Assembly: GCF_003992625.1 (NCBI RefSeq)
Contig: NZ_RZMW01000022.1
Coordinates: 1-64,000 of the forward strand
Length of the DNA: 64,000 nucleotides
Source of the DNA: Pelagibacterium lentulum
GTDB lineage: Bacteria; Pseudomonadota; Alphaproteobacteria; Rhizobiales; Devosiaceae
Direction: 5' to 3'
Below, in pieces: positions 17,660 to 26,212 of this stretch. The stretch's first letter is position 1. Each line of letters starts with the position of its first letter. The notes beneath the pieces were generated by a model, which was given only the letters and a program-made list of their open reading frames with translations, was not told the DNA's origin and made no database searches. Made by a program: the position numbers and the translations under genes.

Positions 17660-18550
17660 ATGTATGTAGTTCTTGGAGCAAACGGGCGAGCCGGCAGCGA
17701 GACCGCCCACGCCTTGATCGAATTGGGCAAGCCTGTCCGCGTCGTGCTGCGGCGACCGGAGCGGGCCGAGAAGTGGACGACGCTAGGGGCTGAGGTCGCG
17801 ATCGGCAGCATTGACGATGCGTCAAGCCTGGCCGCAGCATTGGGAGGTGCAACTGCCGCATTCCTGCTCTCTCCCGCGCCTGCAAGCGGCGATCCCTATC
17901 GACGCGCAGACGAGATCGGTAGGGCGCTTGCCGAAGCGGTGCGACAGGCGAGCTTGCCAAAGGTCGTCGCCCTGTCCTCCATCGGTGCCCAGCACGAAAC
18001 GGGCACAGGCATCGTCGCAACGCTCAACCTCCTCGAGAAGCATCTCGATGGCGCAGCGCCGTCGACCACCTACCTGCGGCCGGGCTATTTCGTCGAGACC
18101 TGGGGCGAGGTAGCGTCGGCGGCGATCACCGACGGCGTGCTTCCGAGCTTTCTCGAGCCCGCGCAGAAGATCCCGATGGTGAGCACGATCGATGTCGGGC
18201 GCGCCGCTGCCCGGCTGCTCATTGACGACTTCAGCGGCAAGCGGATCGTCGAACTGCGGGGGGCGCAGGACTGGAGCGCGAACGACGTTGCAGCCGCATT
18301 CAGCAGGGTGCTCGGTCGCCCTGTGGAAACGGCATTCGTTCGGCCTGAAGCTCGCGCTGCGATCCTGGCGCAAGAAGGTGTCCCTGGGCAAGTCGCCGAT
18401 GCGCTGCTCGGGATGTATGAAGGCATTGCCAGCGGCAGAGTCGCGCATGAAGAGTGTCACGAAAAGCGTCGCGGCTCCGTTGCCTTGTCCGACGCGGTCC
18501 AAAGGATCGTACGCAGATTGGAAGAGGATGCGGGGGGGCTGGCTGCCTGA
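17660..18550 (+). CDS. NmrA-like NAD(P)-binding protein (atypical SDR)
   Basis: A 296-residue Rossmann-fold protein with an N-terminal MYVVLGANGRAGSETAHAL nucleotide-binding turn and RPERAEKW after the second strand. It lacks the YxxxK pair of classical SDRs, as expected for the NmrA/HSCARG-like group that senses NADP(H) or reduces quinones. AAGGAGAA nine bases upstream fixes the ATG at 17660. Stand-alone and divergent from lysR. Quinone reductase or redox sensor are the main options. Confidence 0.8.
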   Translation: MYVVLGANGRAGSETAHALIELGKPVRVVLRRPERAEKWTTLGAEVAIGSIDDASSLAAALGGATAAFLLSPAPASGDPYRRADEIGRALAEAVRQASLPKVVALSSIGAQHETGTGIVATLNLLEKHLDGAAPSTTYLRPGYFVETWGEVASAAITDGVLPSFLEPAQKIPMVSTIDVGRAAARLLIDDFSGKRIVELRGAQDWSANDVAAAFSRVLGRPVETAFVRPEARAAILAQEGVPGQVADALLGMYEGIASGRVAHEECHEKRRGSVALSDAVQRIVRRLEEDAGGLAA

Positions 18551-18787
18551 GGCTGCGCTGCCTCATCCTCAAAGGAATGTGGCCATACCACTCGGTCTTG
18601 GTGCTGCCGGATCGAGTGGTATTATCGGATGGTGGATCGTGACGGTATCGCTGAGCTGGACGTTGCAGTGGGTGGTCGCGTCAGTGCTCCGCTCCTTTCT
18701 CACAAACATGCACCGCCATTGCAGGCGATGCCTTCTGCGAGGATCGGGCCATGCCACAAAGGTTTCTGGCGCAACATGGCTGCATTA

Positions 18788-19762
18788 TTATCCGCCTACG
18801 TGCTGTTTGTCCCGATCCGGAGCGCTTGGTCTGCCGCGACTGAACCACCGCGTCTGAAAGAGGAACAGCCCGAGAATAATAAACACCATCGCTATGCCGG
18901 AGTTGTTCGGCAGCGGCTCTCCCAAGAAAAGAAGTGCTGCGGGGATGCCGAAGGCGGCGGCAACAGATCCTATCTGACTAAGATAAACTGGGCCTGCGAG
19001 ACGCTGAAGTCGAAACAGCAACAGGTACTGGGCCGCGAAGGTTATCACTGCGATTAGCTGGATAGCTAAGCGGCCGCTATCTGTGAAAGCAAGTAAGGCG
19101 AGAGGGCCATCGATCCAAAAGGCGAAGGGCAACGTCAGACCACCGCCAGAAATCAGCATCAGGGCAGCCAGGACACGTGAATCCACGCCTACAGGCCAGA
19201 ACCGGGTCCGGAATACATTGCCGACAGCAAGGATGAGCGGAATTGCACTGGCTGCCAGGATATGCCCACCCATGCCCGGCGGCGTGCTCATACCCTTACT
19301 GAACGCTAAAATTGCTCCTCCCACCAGTGCGAAAAGAAGACCGAGTCCACGCAAGAGGTCATACCGTTCGAGCCTGAGCATCAGCGAAAGCCCCCAGGTG
19401 ATCATTGGGGGGAATGCGATCGCGAGGGATATGTAGGCGGCGCCCACCACATGAATGGTCAGATAGCCGGCCGCACTGCCCAGTGCCATCAGGCCGCCGG
19501 CGATTGCACTGTAGATCCACACCTTGCCGCGCAGCGCGGCGCCTTGGTCGCTCCGCCGCAAAACAAAAAGCAAAATCGTACCCGATCCGACCATGGCAAA
19601 TGCGAGATAAGTCAGCATCGGCATATTCAGACCAAATGCCACCTTTGACAGAAGGACCGAGACCGCCAGAAACGCACCGACCGATAACAGAAGCAGCAGA
19701 GGCATCTGACTGTTGCACTGCGGGACGGCGGGAGAAGCTGGCATGCGATTATCAGTTGGCAT
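18788..19762 (-). CDS. EamA/DMT-family transporter
   Basis: A 324-residue inner-membrane protein with about ten helices in two EamA repeats (about 20-160 and 175-300). Typical glycine-rich helix ends such as GSAAGYLTIHVVGAAYISLA and ALLFLGEPLPNNSGIA are present. It lies 98 bases behind a marR gene on the same strand and is probably in its operon. The substrate is unknown; exporters of amino acids or small metabolites are usual. The 237 bases downstream (18551-18787) show no recognisable gene. Confidence 0.82.
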   Translation of the reverse strand: MPTDNRMPASPAVPQCNSQMPLLLLLSVGAFLAVSVLLSKVAFGLNMPMLTYLAFAMVGSGTILLFVLRRSDQGAALRGKVWIYSAIAGGLMALGSAAGYLTIHVVGAAYISLAIAFPPMITWGLSLMLRLERYDLLRGLGLLFALVGGAILAFSKGMSTPPGMGGHILAASAIPLILAVGNVFRTRFWPVGVDSRVLAALMLISGGGLTLPFAFWIDGPLALLAFTDSGRLAIQLIAVITFAAQYLLLFRLQRLAGPVYLSQIGSVAAAFGIPAALLFLGEPLPNNSGIAMVFIILGLFLFQTRWFSRGRPSAPDRDKQHVGG

Positions 19763-19860
19763 TTGATACGTCCTTCAAGTCAAAGGCTGCAGTGCCCCTC
19801 GGAATTGTGGTTCCTGGAGATGTTGCTGTTCAGTGGCTGTTGATGGCAGAGCGGGGTTGT

Positions 19861-20388
19861 TTAGCCGTCTGGCTCTTTTGCCTGCGACGCGTCCGGTATG
19901 GCTCTGTTCAGCTTTCGCAGCAGAGCCGCCAGTTGGGCGCGCTCGCCGGGCAAGAGTGACGCCAGCCACCGAGCTTCGAGTTGCATATCTTCCTCAAAAG
20001 CGGCGCGGGCGCGGGCATTGCCGATATCGGTAAGCTCCACGATGGTGCTGCGCCGGTCATCCGGCGAGGGCACACGACGAATAAAGCCGGCCGCTTCAAG
20101 CCGCTTTAGTCGGTGGGTGAGCCCGCCGGATGAGACCATGAGTGAAGTATAGATCGCCGTCGGGGTCATTCTATATGGCGGGCCACCGCGCTGCAGGGTC
20201 GCAAGAACATCGAACTCACCGCGCTCTAGGCCATGGCGCGCAAAAATCGCTTCCATATGTGGTTCTATCCGCGTGGCAATACGATAGATGCGCCCGAAAA
20301 TTGCCATGCCTTCGGTGTCCACGCCCGGCGACTCGACGTCTCGTTGGGCCCGAAACACATCAACCTCATCGCGTTCATAATGGCTCAT
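19861..20388 (-). CDS. MarR-family transcriptional regulator
   Basis: From the ATG at 20388 it is 175 residues. The winged HTH includes LERGEFDVLATLQRGGPP, MVSSGGLTHRLKRLEAAGFI and the wing VPSPDDRRSTIVELT. Two strong inverted repeats lie directly upstream at 20399-20422 and 20427-20448. The first overlaps the alternative ATG at 20400, which argues for the inner start and for autorepression. The EamA transporter behind it is the likely co-regulated partner. Confidence 0.88.
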   Translation of the reverse strand: MSHYERDEVDVFRAQRDVESPGVDTEGMAIFGRIYRIATRIEPHMEAIFARHGLERGEFDVLATLQRGGPPYRMTPTAIYTSLMVSSGGLTHRLKRLEAAGFIRRVPSPDDRRSTIVELTDIGNARARAAFEEDMQLEARWLASLLPGERAQLAALLRKLNRAIPDASQAKEPDG

Positions 20389-20398
20389 CGCCGGCCCC

Positions 20399-20448
20399 AT
20401 TTATCTTTGCATAAAGGTAAATGGAGTTTATCTTCTCGTCAAGATAAA
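20399..20448. promoter_or_regulatory. Two tandem MarR operators
   Basis: Site 1: ATTTATCTTT (20399-20408) and AAAGGTAAAT (20413-20422), 10-base arms with one mismatch around GCAT. Site 2: TTTATCTT (20427-20434) and AAGATAAA (20441-20448), perfect 8-base arms around six bases. Both share the half-site TTTATCTT, so one dimeric regulator probably binds both. Confidence 0.75.
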
Positions 20449-20560
20449 TGTGTTCGGCGTCCAGCATCCGGCTCGAGGAGGGTCACTGGCGTGCAAACGA
20501 TGGGCGAGGTGTGCTTACAAACCCCTTTCATCGCTACATATCCAATCAAGCCACTACAGA

Positions 20561-21673
20561 TCATTTGATGGCGAAGGGTCGGACCCGGCTCACCAGTTCA
20601 TCAAGGAACTGATCAGGACGGGTGAAGGCGGCGAGGTGACCGGCTTGTCCGATGGTGACGAACTCCTTATGTGGCGCGTTGACCGCCTCGAAATAGGCCT
20701 TTGCGCTCGTGGTGGGCGTGATGCCGTCGGTGTCACCCTGAAGGATGAAGAAGGGGATATCGAACTCTGTGCCGAGAGCGTAGGCGTCGAATGCGACCAA
20801 CTCAGGATAGAGCTGGCCCATCGAGGCTTCCATGGCGCTCTGGACGTCCTGAATGTCGGCCATTGTGTGAGAGGGAGAGGTCATCAATGCCGGAAAGACG
20901 ACGTCCATCACCATGTCGGGAATTTTGGGATTGGCCTCGATCGTCCAATGGTTAAGAGCGGCATATTGCGCCAAGGACCACTGTGCTGGATTGCTCCCCA
21001 TTTCTTCCAATGCCCTGACACCTTTATCGGGGCCGTATTGCGTCAGCCAATCGAGCGTTATCCGCCACGATTCCCCAAAGGCATCCCCGCCCACATTCTG
21101 ATCTGTGCCGACATAAGCGTGAAACAGTTCGGGATGGTTCCGGGCCAGGCTTAGCCCCACGATGCTTCCGACCGAACTGGCGACGAGAATTACCTTGTCT
21201 GCGCCTAGACGTGCCCGCACATACTCGACTGCCTCCAGAGCATCGAGCTCCAGCTGGGCAAAGCTCAGCTCGCCTGACTGCAACTGCGCACCGTTGCGTC
21301 GGAATGTCTTGCTCGCCCCGCGCTGGTCGTACTGAACAATGGTGAAGTACCGCTCCCATGGCTGAGTGAGCGGGTTGAACATGGTATGACCAGACCCCGG
21401 TCCGCCGTGCAGAAACACTAGCACCGGGTTGCTGCGGTTCTCGCCCCGGATGGTCATCCAGTGCTCTATGCCGCCGATCTCTACGAATTGCTCCTCCACG
21501 ATGCCGTCGGGTGCCGTCATGCGCAGTGTCTGGGCATTGTAGTGCTGGGCGATGGGGCGCAGGATCATCGCCTTTGTAACGCGGGCTGCGTAGCTATCAG
21601 ATAACGCGACAAAAAGAGTTGCGGTGCCTACTAACAGGGCGATGGAGGCTACTATGATCATTTTCGGTCGCAT
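20561..21673 (-). CDS. Membrane-anchored alpha/beta hydrolase (prolyl-iminopeptidase-like)
   Basis: From the ATG at 21673 it is 370 residues: an N-terminal hydrophobic segment (IIVASIALLVGTATLFVAL, signal or anchor), then an alpha/beta-hydrolase fold with the oxyanion motif HGGPGSGH, the nucleophile elbow VASSVGS, and a late catalytic His in GQAGHLAAF. HGGPG is typical of prolyl iminopeptidases and related esterases. A start at 21724 would run through a perfect inverted repeat. Divergent from tetR. Probably acts in the periplasm; substrate unknown. Confidence 0.82.
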   Translation of the reverse strand: MRPKMIIVASIALLVGTATLFVALSDSYAARVTKAMILRPIAQHYNAQTLRMTAPDGIVEEQFVEIGGIEHWMTIRGENRSNPVLVFLHGGPGSGHTMFNPLTQPWERYFTIVQYDQRGASKTFRRNGAQLQSGELSFAQLELDALEAVEYVRARLGADKVILVASSVGSIVGLSLARNHPELFHAYVGTDQNVGGDAFGESWRITLDWLTQYGPDKGVRALEEMGSNPAQWSLAQYAALNHWTIEANPKIPDMVMDVVFPALMTSPSHTMADIQDVQSAMEASMGQLYPELVAFDAYALGTEFDIPFFILQGDTDGITPTTSAKAYFEAVNAPHKEFVTIGQAGHLAAFTRPDQFLDELVSRVRPFAIK

Positions 21674-21702
21674 TTCTGTTTCCGTGAGTGTGTTGCAGGT
21701 CA

Positions 21703-21727
21703 TAATTGTGTCTTGAGGACACAATTA
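21703..21727. promoter_or_regulatory. TetR operator between hydrolase and tetR
   Basis: TAATTGTGTC (21703-21712) and GACACAATTA (21718-21727) form a perfect 10-base inverted repeat with the spacer TTGAG. A further half-site TGTGTCCT follows at 21731-21738. It sits in the divergent promoter region and is one of the clearest operators in the window. Confidence 0.75.
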
Positions 21728-21784
21728 AACTGTGTCCTATATACGCAATTAAATCCGCAATGCAACAGCCATTAGGGAATCGGA

Positions 21785-22480
21785 ATGGATGAGACGATCG
21801 CTCAGGCGATGAACATTCTTTGGCGTGGCCCTGCCAGTCCAACAAGGGGACCGAAGCCCAAACTTACCCATGGGATGATTGCGCGGGCGGGGATCGCCCT
21901 GGCTGACACCGAAGGTCTTTCCGCCGTCTCGATGCAGCGGATTTCGGAATCTCTCGGGGTGACCAAAATGGCACTCTATCGCTATGTCCCGAGCAAGATT
22001 GTGCTTCTTGCGTTGATGACGGATGAGGCGATGCACATGCCCCACGGAATTGATCTCGATCCGAATGACTGGCGCGCCTCCCTGACGCGCTGGGCGCACG
22101 GGTTAGCCGATCTTCTGATGCAGCATGGCTGGGTTCTCGAGGTAACCCAGGGGCCCCGTCCGGTCGGGCCGACGGAAACCCTTTGGCTGGACCGGGCGCT
22201 TGCCTGCCTCGAACACGCGCGGCTCGACGGACAAGCGCGTATCAGCACGGTGGCGGCGATCGCGGGCATGGTGCGCGGTGTTGTTCAACAGCAACTTGCT
22301 GCGCCAAGCGGGGGTGAAGAAAGTTCCCACTTTATTGAGGCAATACGCGATGCCGCCAGACGGGGCAGAAAGTATCCTGCGTTGGCGGCTGCAATCTCTG
22401 AGAGGTCAGGGGTCAGAAGGCAGGCTCTGGATCACGGCTTGGATCTCATATTCGACGGACTCGAACGTCACATGGGATGA
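21785..22480 (+). CDS. TetR-family regulator (TetR_C-containing)
   Basis: A 231-residue regulator whose HTH (about 28-75) reads ISESLGVTKMALYRYVPSKI. The longer C-terminal domain with GPTETLWLDRALACLE resembles the TetR class C-terminal group. The C-terminus ends at 22480, right beside a transposase remnant, but looks complete. It is divergent from the hydrolase gene with a shared perfect operator, so it probably represses both. Confidence 0.87.
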   Translation: MDETIAQAMNILWRGPASPTRGPKPKLTHGMIARAGIALADTEGLSAVSMQRISESLGVTKMALYRYVPSKIVLLALMTDEAMHMPHGIDLDPNDWRASLTRWAHGLADLLMQHGWVLEVTQGPRPVGPTETLWLDRALACLEHARLDGQARISTVAAIAGMVRGVVQQQLAAPSGGEESSHFIEAIRDAARRGRKYPALAAAISERSGVRRQALDHGLDLIFDGLERHMG

Positions 22481-22498
22481 AGCGGTAGTCGACCCGCT

Positions 22499-22843
22499 AT
22501 GATCGCGGCCGACAAACTCGCCGACTGGCGTGAAACACATGAGATAGGACTCGTCCGCGGCTCGCCCAACCATCCCCAGACCCTGGGCAGGATTGAGCGC
22601 TGGCACCAGACGTTGAAGAACCGCGTCCTGATGGAAAACGACTTCCTGCCCGGCGACCTCGAGGCTCAGATCGCCGCCTTCGTCGAGCACTACAACCAAA
22701 AGCGCTACCACGGGAGTCCTGGCAATCTCACCCCGGCCAACGTCTATTTCGTGGGCGGCCAGACCATCATGCTGGAAAGCGAAAGGATCAAACGCGAAAC
22801 CTTCAACCAGAGGCGCTTGCCACATCGCAAGGCAGCCGCCTAA
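22499..22843 (+). pseudogene. IS3-family transposase OrfB, C-terminal fragment
   Basis: About 110 residues with HPQTLGRIERWHQTLKNRV, DLEAQIAAFVEHYNQKRYH and NLTPANVYF match the end of IS3-family integrase domains. The glutamate of the DDE triad is kept (GRIERW) but the two aspartates are missing because the first two thirds of the gene are absent. Same strand and compatible family as the OrfA piece at 8870. Confidence 0.85.
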
Positions 22844-23065
22844 AATGCTACAATTGAAGGGCCAGAACTTCCTTTGCATCAGAGCGCCACTGCAGACGAA
22901 CCGCTCGTTTGCCGTTGCATCCTCAACGGAGACCTCAATCACATCTCAACTGGAATCAATAGGTCCTGCCAGGCAGGCGGTTCCAACTGCTATGTTCCCT
23001 ATGCACTTAGGAAAACACCGGAAGCACCGGTCGTGAACGCGATGCTTTCGGAAGGTCGTTTTTTG

Positions 23066-23407
23066 CTACTGCTGGATGGGCCGGATTTCGACGCCACCAT
23101 AGCGAGCATCAGGCACGCGCTCTGCTATTTTTATGGCCGCGTCAACATCGTCAGCTTCAATGAGGAAAAAGCCGCCGACCTGGTCTCCGGAGGTGACATA
23201 GGGCCCCTCGGAGGTAAGTGTTTCGCCATCCCGTAGGCGAACAGTTGTGATATTGGCTGGCCATGTCGCAGTTCCTCGCCCCACGCCATCGTCTTGGTTT
23301 AGCAATGCGTTGAGTTCTCCGTATCCCTTGCCGTGTGCCGCCTTGTCTTCCGCGCTGGCTGCCGCCAGCATGGCTTCGTCTTTGTAGATGAGCATCAAAT
23401 ATTGCAT
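23066..23407 (-). CDS. YciI-family protein
   Basis: A 113-residue protein starting MQYLMLIYKDEAML and ending GGVEIRPIQQ, with SEGPYVTSGDQVGGFFLIEA in the middle, the pattern of the YciI/DGPF group (dimeric alpha+beta barrel). Its members often sit with ArsR regulators, SRPBCC proteins and ECF sigma factors. Here an ArsR gene lies 130 bases upstream on the same strand, so they may form an operon. Molecular function unknown. Confidence 0.82.
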   Translation of the reverse strand: MQYLMLIYKDEAMLAAASAEDKAAHGKGYGELNALLNQDDGVGRGTATWPANITTVRLRDGETLTSEGPYVTSGDQVGGFFLIEADDVDAAIKIAERVPDARYGGVEIRPIQQ

Positions 23408-23537
23408 GTCTTCTCCTTGGTTGGCGGGCTATCCGCCGGTTAGAACAGCACGCCGGGCGCCACACCCCCGTGGCGGTATGACTAGACCTGCTGTTTGGGA
23501 TAGGGCGGCACTGGGATAGCCGCTGGTGTGAGCTGCT

Positions 23538-23861
23538 CTACTGATCCATTCGCTGCAGCAGATCTTCTAGTCGGTCGAACCTACTTTGCCAAAACCCCAC
23601 CATCTGACTGGTCCAGTCCATTAAAGGGGACAAACCATCGAGCTTTGGGCTGTAGTGGGTTTGCCGCCCCTCATGTCGGGCGCGAATGAGGCCCGCCGAC
23701 TTCAGCACTCCCAAGTGCTTGGATACACCTGGCTGAGATATTCCCGTCTGTTCGGTCAACTCGGAGACCGTCAACTCGCCTTGACGGCAAAGCCGTTCGA
23801 ACATGGCCCGCCGGGTCGGGTCGGAAAGGGACTTGAAAAGTAGATCTTGTGTGGCTGACAT
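23538..23861 (-). CDS. ArsR-family regulator
   Basis: From the ATG at 23861 (an ATG at 23870 is also in frame) it is 107 residues with LFKSLSDPTRRAMFERLC, TVSELTEQTGISQPGVSKHL and RHEGRQTHYS. It lacks the metal-binding cysteine motif of the ArsR/SmtB sensors; it belongs to the metal-free group found with SRPBCC (AHSA1) genes. The neighbouring yciI gene and the decayed copies at 24.5-25.2 kb are typical companions. Confidence 0.87.
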   Translation of the reverse strand: MSATQDLLFKSLSDPTRRAMFERLCRQGELTVSELTEQTGISQPGVSKHLGVLKSAGLIRARHEGRQTHYSPKLDGLSPLMDWTSQMVGFWQSRFDRLEDLLQRMDQ

Positions 23862-24097
23862 TGCGATCACTTGACTGTTCGGCTATGTTCATTAGATAGC
23901 CAGATAGAAATATGGAGTCAAGCAGGATACCGAAAAAATCGGAAAATTACCTATATATACTGAATATTTGGTGCTTCCGACACATTCGAATTTGGTTATT
24001 TGATCTCATGAATATGAAACCACCAAGCCTACCTAATGCGAATCTGGTGATGATAGACAGTCAGTGACTGGCGCAACAAAACGGAGGTGCTCGATCG

Positions 24098-24523
24098 ATG
24101 AAGTTTAGCGCAAAAGTTATTCCAGCTGGAAACGCAACGGCAGTCGAGATCCCCGAAGAGGTGATGGAGGTTCTCGGTCCCGAAGGTCGCCCGCCGGTGA
24201 GCGTCAAGATCAACGCTCACAGCTGGCGCACTAGGGTCGCGGTAAAGAGCGGGCGAAGGCTGATCGGGATCAGTGCCGCGAACCGTGAGGCGTCAGGCAT
24301 TAGCGAAGGCGATATTGTCCAGGTGGAGATCGAGCGCGACAACGAATCAAGGGCCATAGTTCTGCCAAGCGATCTTTCTGCTGCTCTGGAGAGCGTCGGG
24401 CAGGCAGCCTTTGAACGTTTGCCCTTTGGCCTACGACAAAGGCTCGTCCGAGAGATAGAGCAAGCTAAGTCGCCTGCCGTGCGTCAACGCCGAATCCAAA
24501 AACTGGTGAAATCGTTGGGTTAG
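24098..24523 (+). CDS. DUF1905/YdeI-type protein
   Basis: A 141-residue protein. Residues 1-85 match DUF1905 (a double-psi-barrel-like fold, MKFSAKVIPAGNATAVEIP). The end, RLPFGLRQRLVREIEQAK followed by RQRRIQKLVK, matches the YdeI/OmpD-associated (bacteriocin-protection) helical region. A GGAG site precedes the ATG. It is intact, whereas the ArsR, SRPBCC and VOC pieces following it are decayed. Function unknown; YdeI has been linked to antimicrobial-peptide tolerance in enterobacteria. Confidence 0.8.
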   Translation: MKFSAKVIPAGNATAVEIPEEVMEVLGPEGRPPVSVKINAHSWRTRVAVKSGRRLIGISAANREASGISEGDIVQVEIERDNESRAIVLPSDLSAALESVGQAAFERLPFGLRQRLVREIEQAKSPAVRQRRIQKLVKSLG

Positions 24524-24532
24524 CAGCAGAGT

Positions 24533-24667
24533 TTGGCGGCTGACACGATATTTCGGGCGCTTGGCGATCCAATGCGGCGGGCCATGTTCGAGCGGCTCTG
24601 CATGACCCGGTACTGGGAAGGCCGCTTCGACGATTTGCTCAAGAGGATAGATGATGACTGCGACTGA
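24533..24667 (+). pseudogene. Internally deleted ArsR gene
   Basis: An open 44-codon frame joins an ArsR N-terminus (IFRALGDPMRRAMFERLC) directly to an ArsR C-terminus (YWEGRFDDLLKRIDD), losing the recognition helix. The deletion is in frame. The stop overlaps the start of the SRPBCC gene as in intact arsR-SRPBCC operons. Confidence 0.75.
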
Positions 24668-24990
24668 CGGTGAAACCCTGACATATCTTGTCGAGCGTGA
24701 ATTCACGCATTCGCCAGAAAAGCTGTGACGGGCTCTGACCCAGCCAGACCTGATCGCTGAATGGCTGATGAAGAATGATTTCCGTGCCGATGTAGGCCAC
24801 AGGTTCAAGTTTGCCGGTGACTGGGGTGGCGTGCTCAATTGCAAGGTTCTGGAAGTCGAACCGACCACCCGTCTGGCTTACACATGGGACTTTGACCATG
24901 ATGATCCCACATATGCTCTCCAGAGCGTTGTGACGTTTACACTCAGCCCCACGGCTTCGGGAACGACCGCAGTTGCTTCATCGATCCTGC
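24651..24990 (+). pseudogene. SRPBCC (AHSA1-like) gene with an in-frame stop
   Basis: The frame from 24651 reads MMTATDGETLTYLVEREFTH and then meets TGA at 24726-24728 where the family has Trp (KLWRALT), a single-base change. The same frame continues with DLIAEWLMKNDF and VGHRFKFAGDWGG through VLEVEPTTRLAYTWDF to about 24975, after which it diverges into unrelated sequence. It is therefore a pseudogene of an activator-of-Hsp90-like lipid-binding domain. Confidence 0.8.
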
Positions 24991-25021
24991 CGCGTGTCAT
25001 CTGCCGAGACAGCGCTTCGGC

Positions 25022-25231
25022 CGCTCCGATGATGCCGACGCAGCTCAGCGTGCAGGTGCGGCAATCATCAAGGCTCCGCAGGACACGTTCTATGGTGGTT
25101 ACGCCGGGTATTTCTGCGACCTCGACAAACACCTATGGGAAATTGTCTGGAATCACAGATGCTACCCGCGGACGAGTAACATCAACCTCATGATGTCACT
25201 GGTTTCCAGATCGGGAACCAGTGACTGCTGA
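25022..25231 (+). pseudogene. VOC/glyoxalase C-terminal fragment
   Basis: In a different frame from the SRPBCC remnant, about 60 residues read AQRAGAAIIKAPQDTFYGG, YAGYFCDLDKHLWEIVWNH, the second metal-site half of a glyoxalase/VOC protein. The N-terminal half is missing, having been replaced by the SRPBCC fragment through a deletion. Confidence 0.75.
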
Positions 25232-25329
25232 CTGCTCGGTGCCTGCGCGCGATGCGGGGCCAATTGGAACCTGGGGCGGACGACATTGAGTGCTGAACGA
25301 ATGGAAGTCTGAACCTTTACTTCGCTTCC

Positions 25330-25658
25330 GTGCAGGGGCCAGCACTGGCCAGCGAGCAGGATGCGCTGGTCCTGTTAGGTGCAACTTATGGCATTGGGAC
25401 GGAAATTTTCGTTGTCCCGGTCCATAGTTTTGCGCCTGCGTTTTTCGACATTAGCAACAGACAAGCCGGGCATTTTTCCAGAAGATGCAGAACTACCGCA
25501 TGGGCCTGGTCATGCTCGGTGACATCTCCGGTCAGATTGCACGCAGCAAGGCATTCAGCGAATTCGTCGGCGAGATCAATCGTATCGGGTATCATCTGTT
25601 CGCTGCTGATCGAAGCGAACATTGTCCCGACAATCTGAACGGCTGCAAACTGGTTTGA
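25330..25658 (+). pseudogene. DUF4180-like gene with a frameshift
   Basis: The first part (LASEQDALVLLGATYG, VPVHSFAPAFFDI) and the second part (FQKMQNYRMGLVMLGDISGQ, SKAFSEFVGEINRIG) match consecutive regions of DUF4180 proteins but lie in different frames. The switch falls in a run of five T near 25475-25480; one extra T would restore the frame. The N-terminus is also short. It ends with TGA at 25656-25658. Confidence 0.65.
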
Positions 25659-25784
25659 TGGCAGTCAACTCTACTGACAAGTTCTGTCATCGCATTCTGT
25701 TTTATCTCGGCAAAGAGACGGCTGAACGAACCCGTTCGCTCCGCTGTTGTGTCCATTGTCACGTGGTAAAAGCAGGGTTTCATA

Positions 25785-26210
25785 ATGTTGAACGAACAAG
25801 CATTTCTAGGTCTCGCCCAAGTAAATCTCTCAGCGGTCGATGTCGCGGCCGCAAGAGATTGGTATGCCAGCTTTCTTGGCATCGATCCCTATTTCCAGCG
25901 GCCTGACGAAAGCCGTCCGGCCTATGTCGAGTTTCGACTGGGCGCTTTCCAGGATGAACTGGGGATCATTGATCGCAGATATCTTCCGCCCACGACAGCT
26001 CAGCCGTCCGGCGTTATCGCGCGATGGCACGTTGCCGATATCGACGCAACCATGGCGCGGCTTCTCGATCACGGTGCCAGCGAGTATGAACCGGTGACCT
26101 TGCGTGAGGCCGGGTTCGCCACGGCATCGGTGACAGACCCCTTCGGCAACATCCTGGGCCTGATCCATAGTCCCCACTTTGCCGATGTGCTTTCCGCGAA
26201 AAACGGTTAG
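25785..26210 (+). CDS. VOC-family protein (glyoxalase/bleomycin-resistance fold)
   Basis: A 141-residue single-chain VOC protein with the paired beta-alpha modules VNLSAVDVAAARDWYASFLG and ARWHVADIDATMARLLDHGA, closing with VTDPFGNILGLIHSP. Candidate metal ligands of the fold are present (His in RWHV, Glu in VEF). Unlike the neighbouring VOC remnant it is intact. It is followed after two bases by a DUF3052-like gene. Could be a lyase, dioxygenase or binding protein; not decidable. Confidence 0.8.
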   Translation: MLNEQAFLGLAQVNLSAVDVAAARDWYASFLGIDPYFQRPDESRPAYVEFRLGAFQDELGIIDRRYLPPTTAQPSGVIARWHVADIDATMARLLDHGASEYEPVTLREAGFATASVTDPFGNILGLIHSPHFADVLSAKNG

Positions 26211-26212
26211 GG

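Noticed and set aside
22406-22942. 178-codon minus-strand frame over the IS3 fragment
   Set aside because: It mirrors the transposase remnant on the plus strand and has no recognisable domain.
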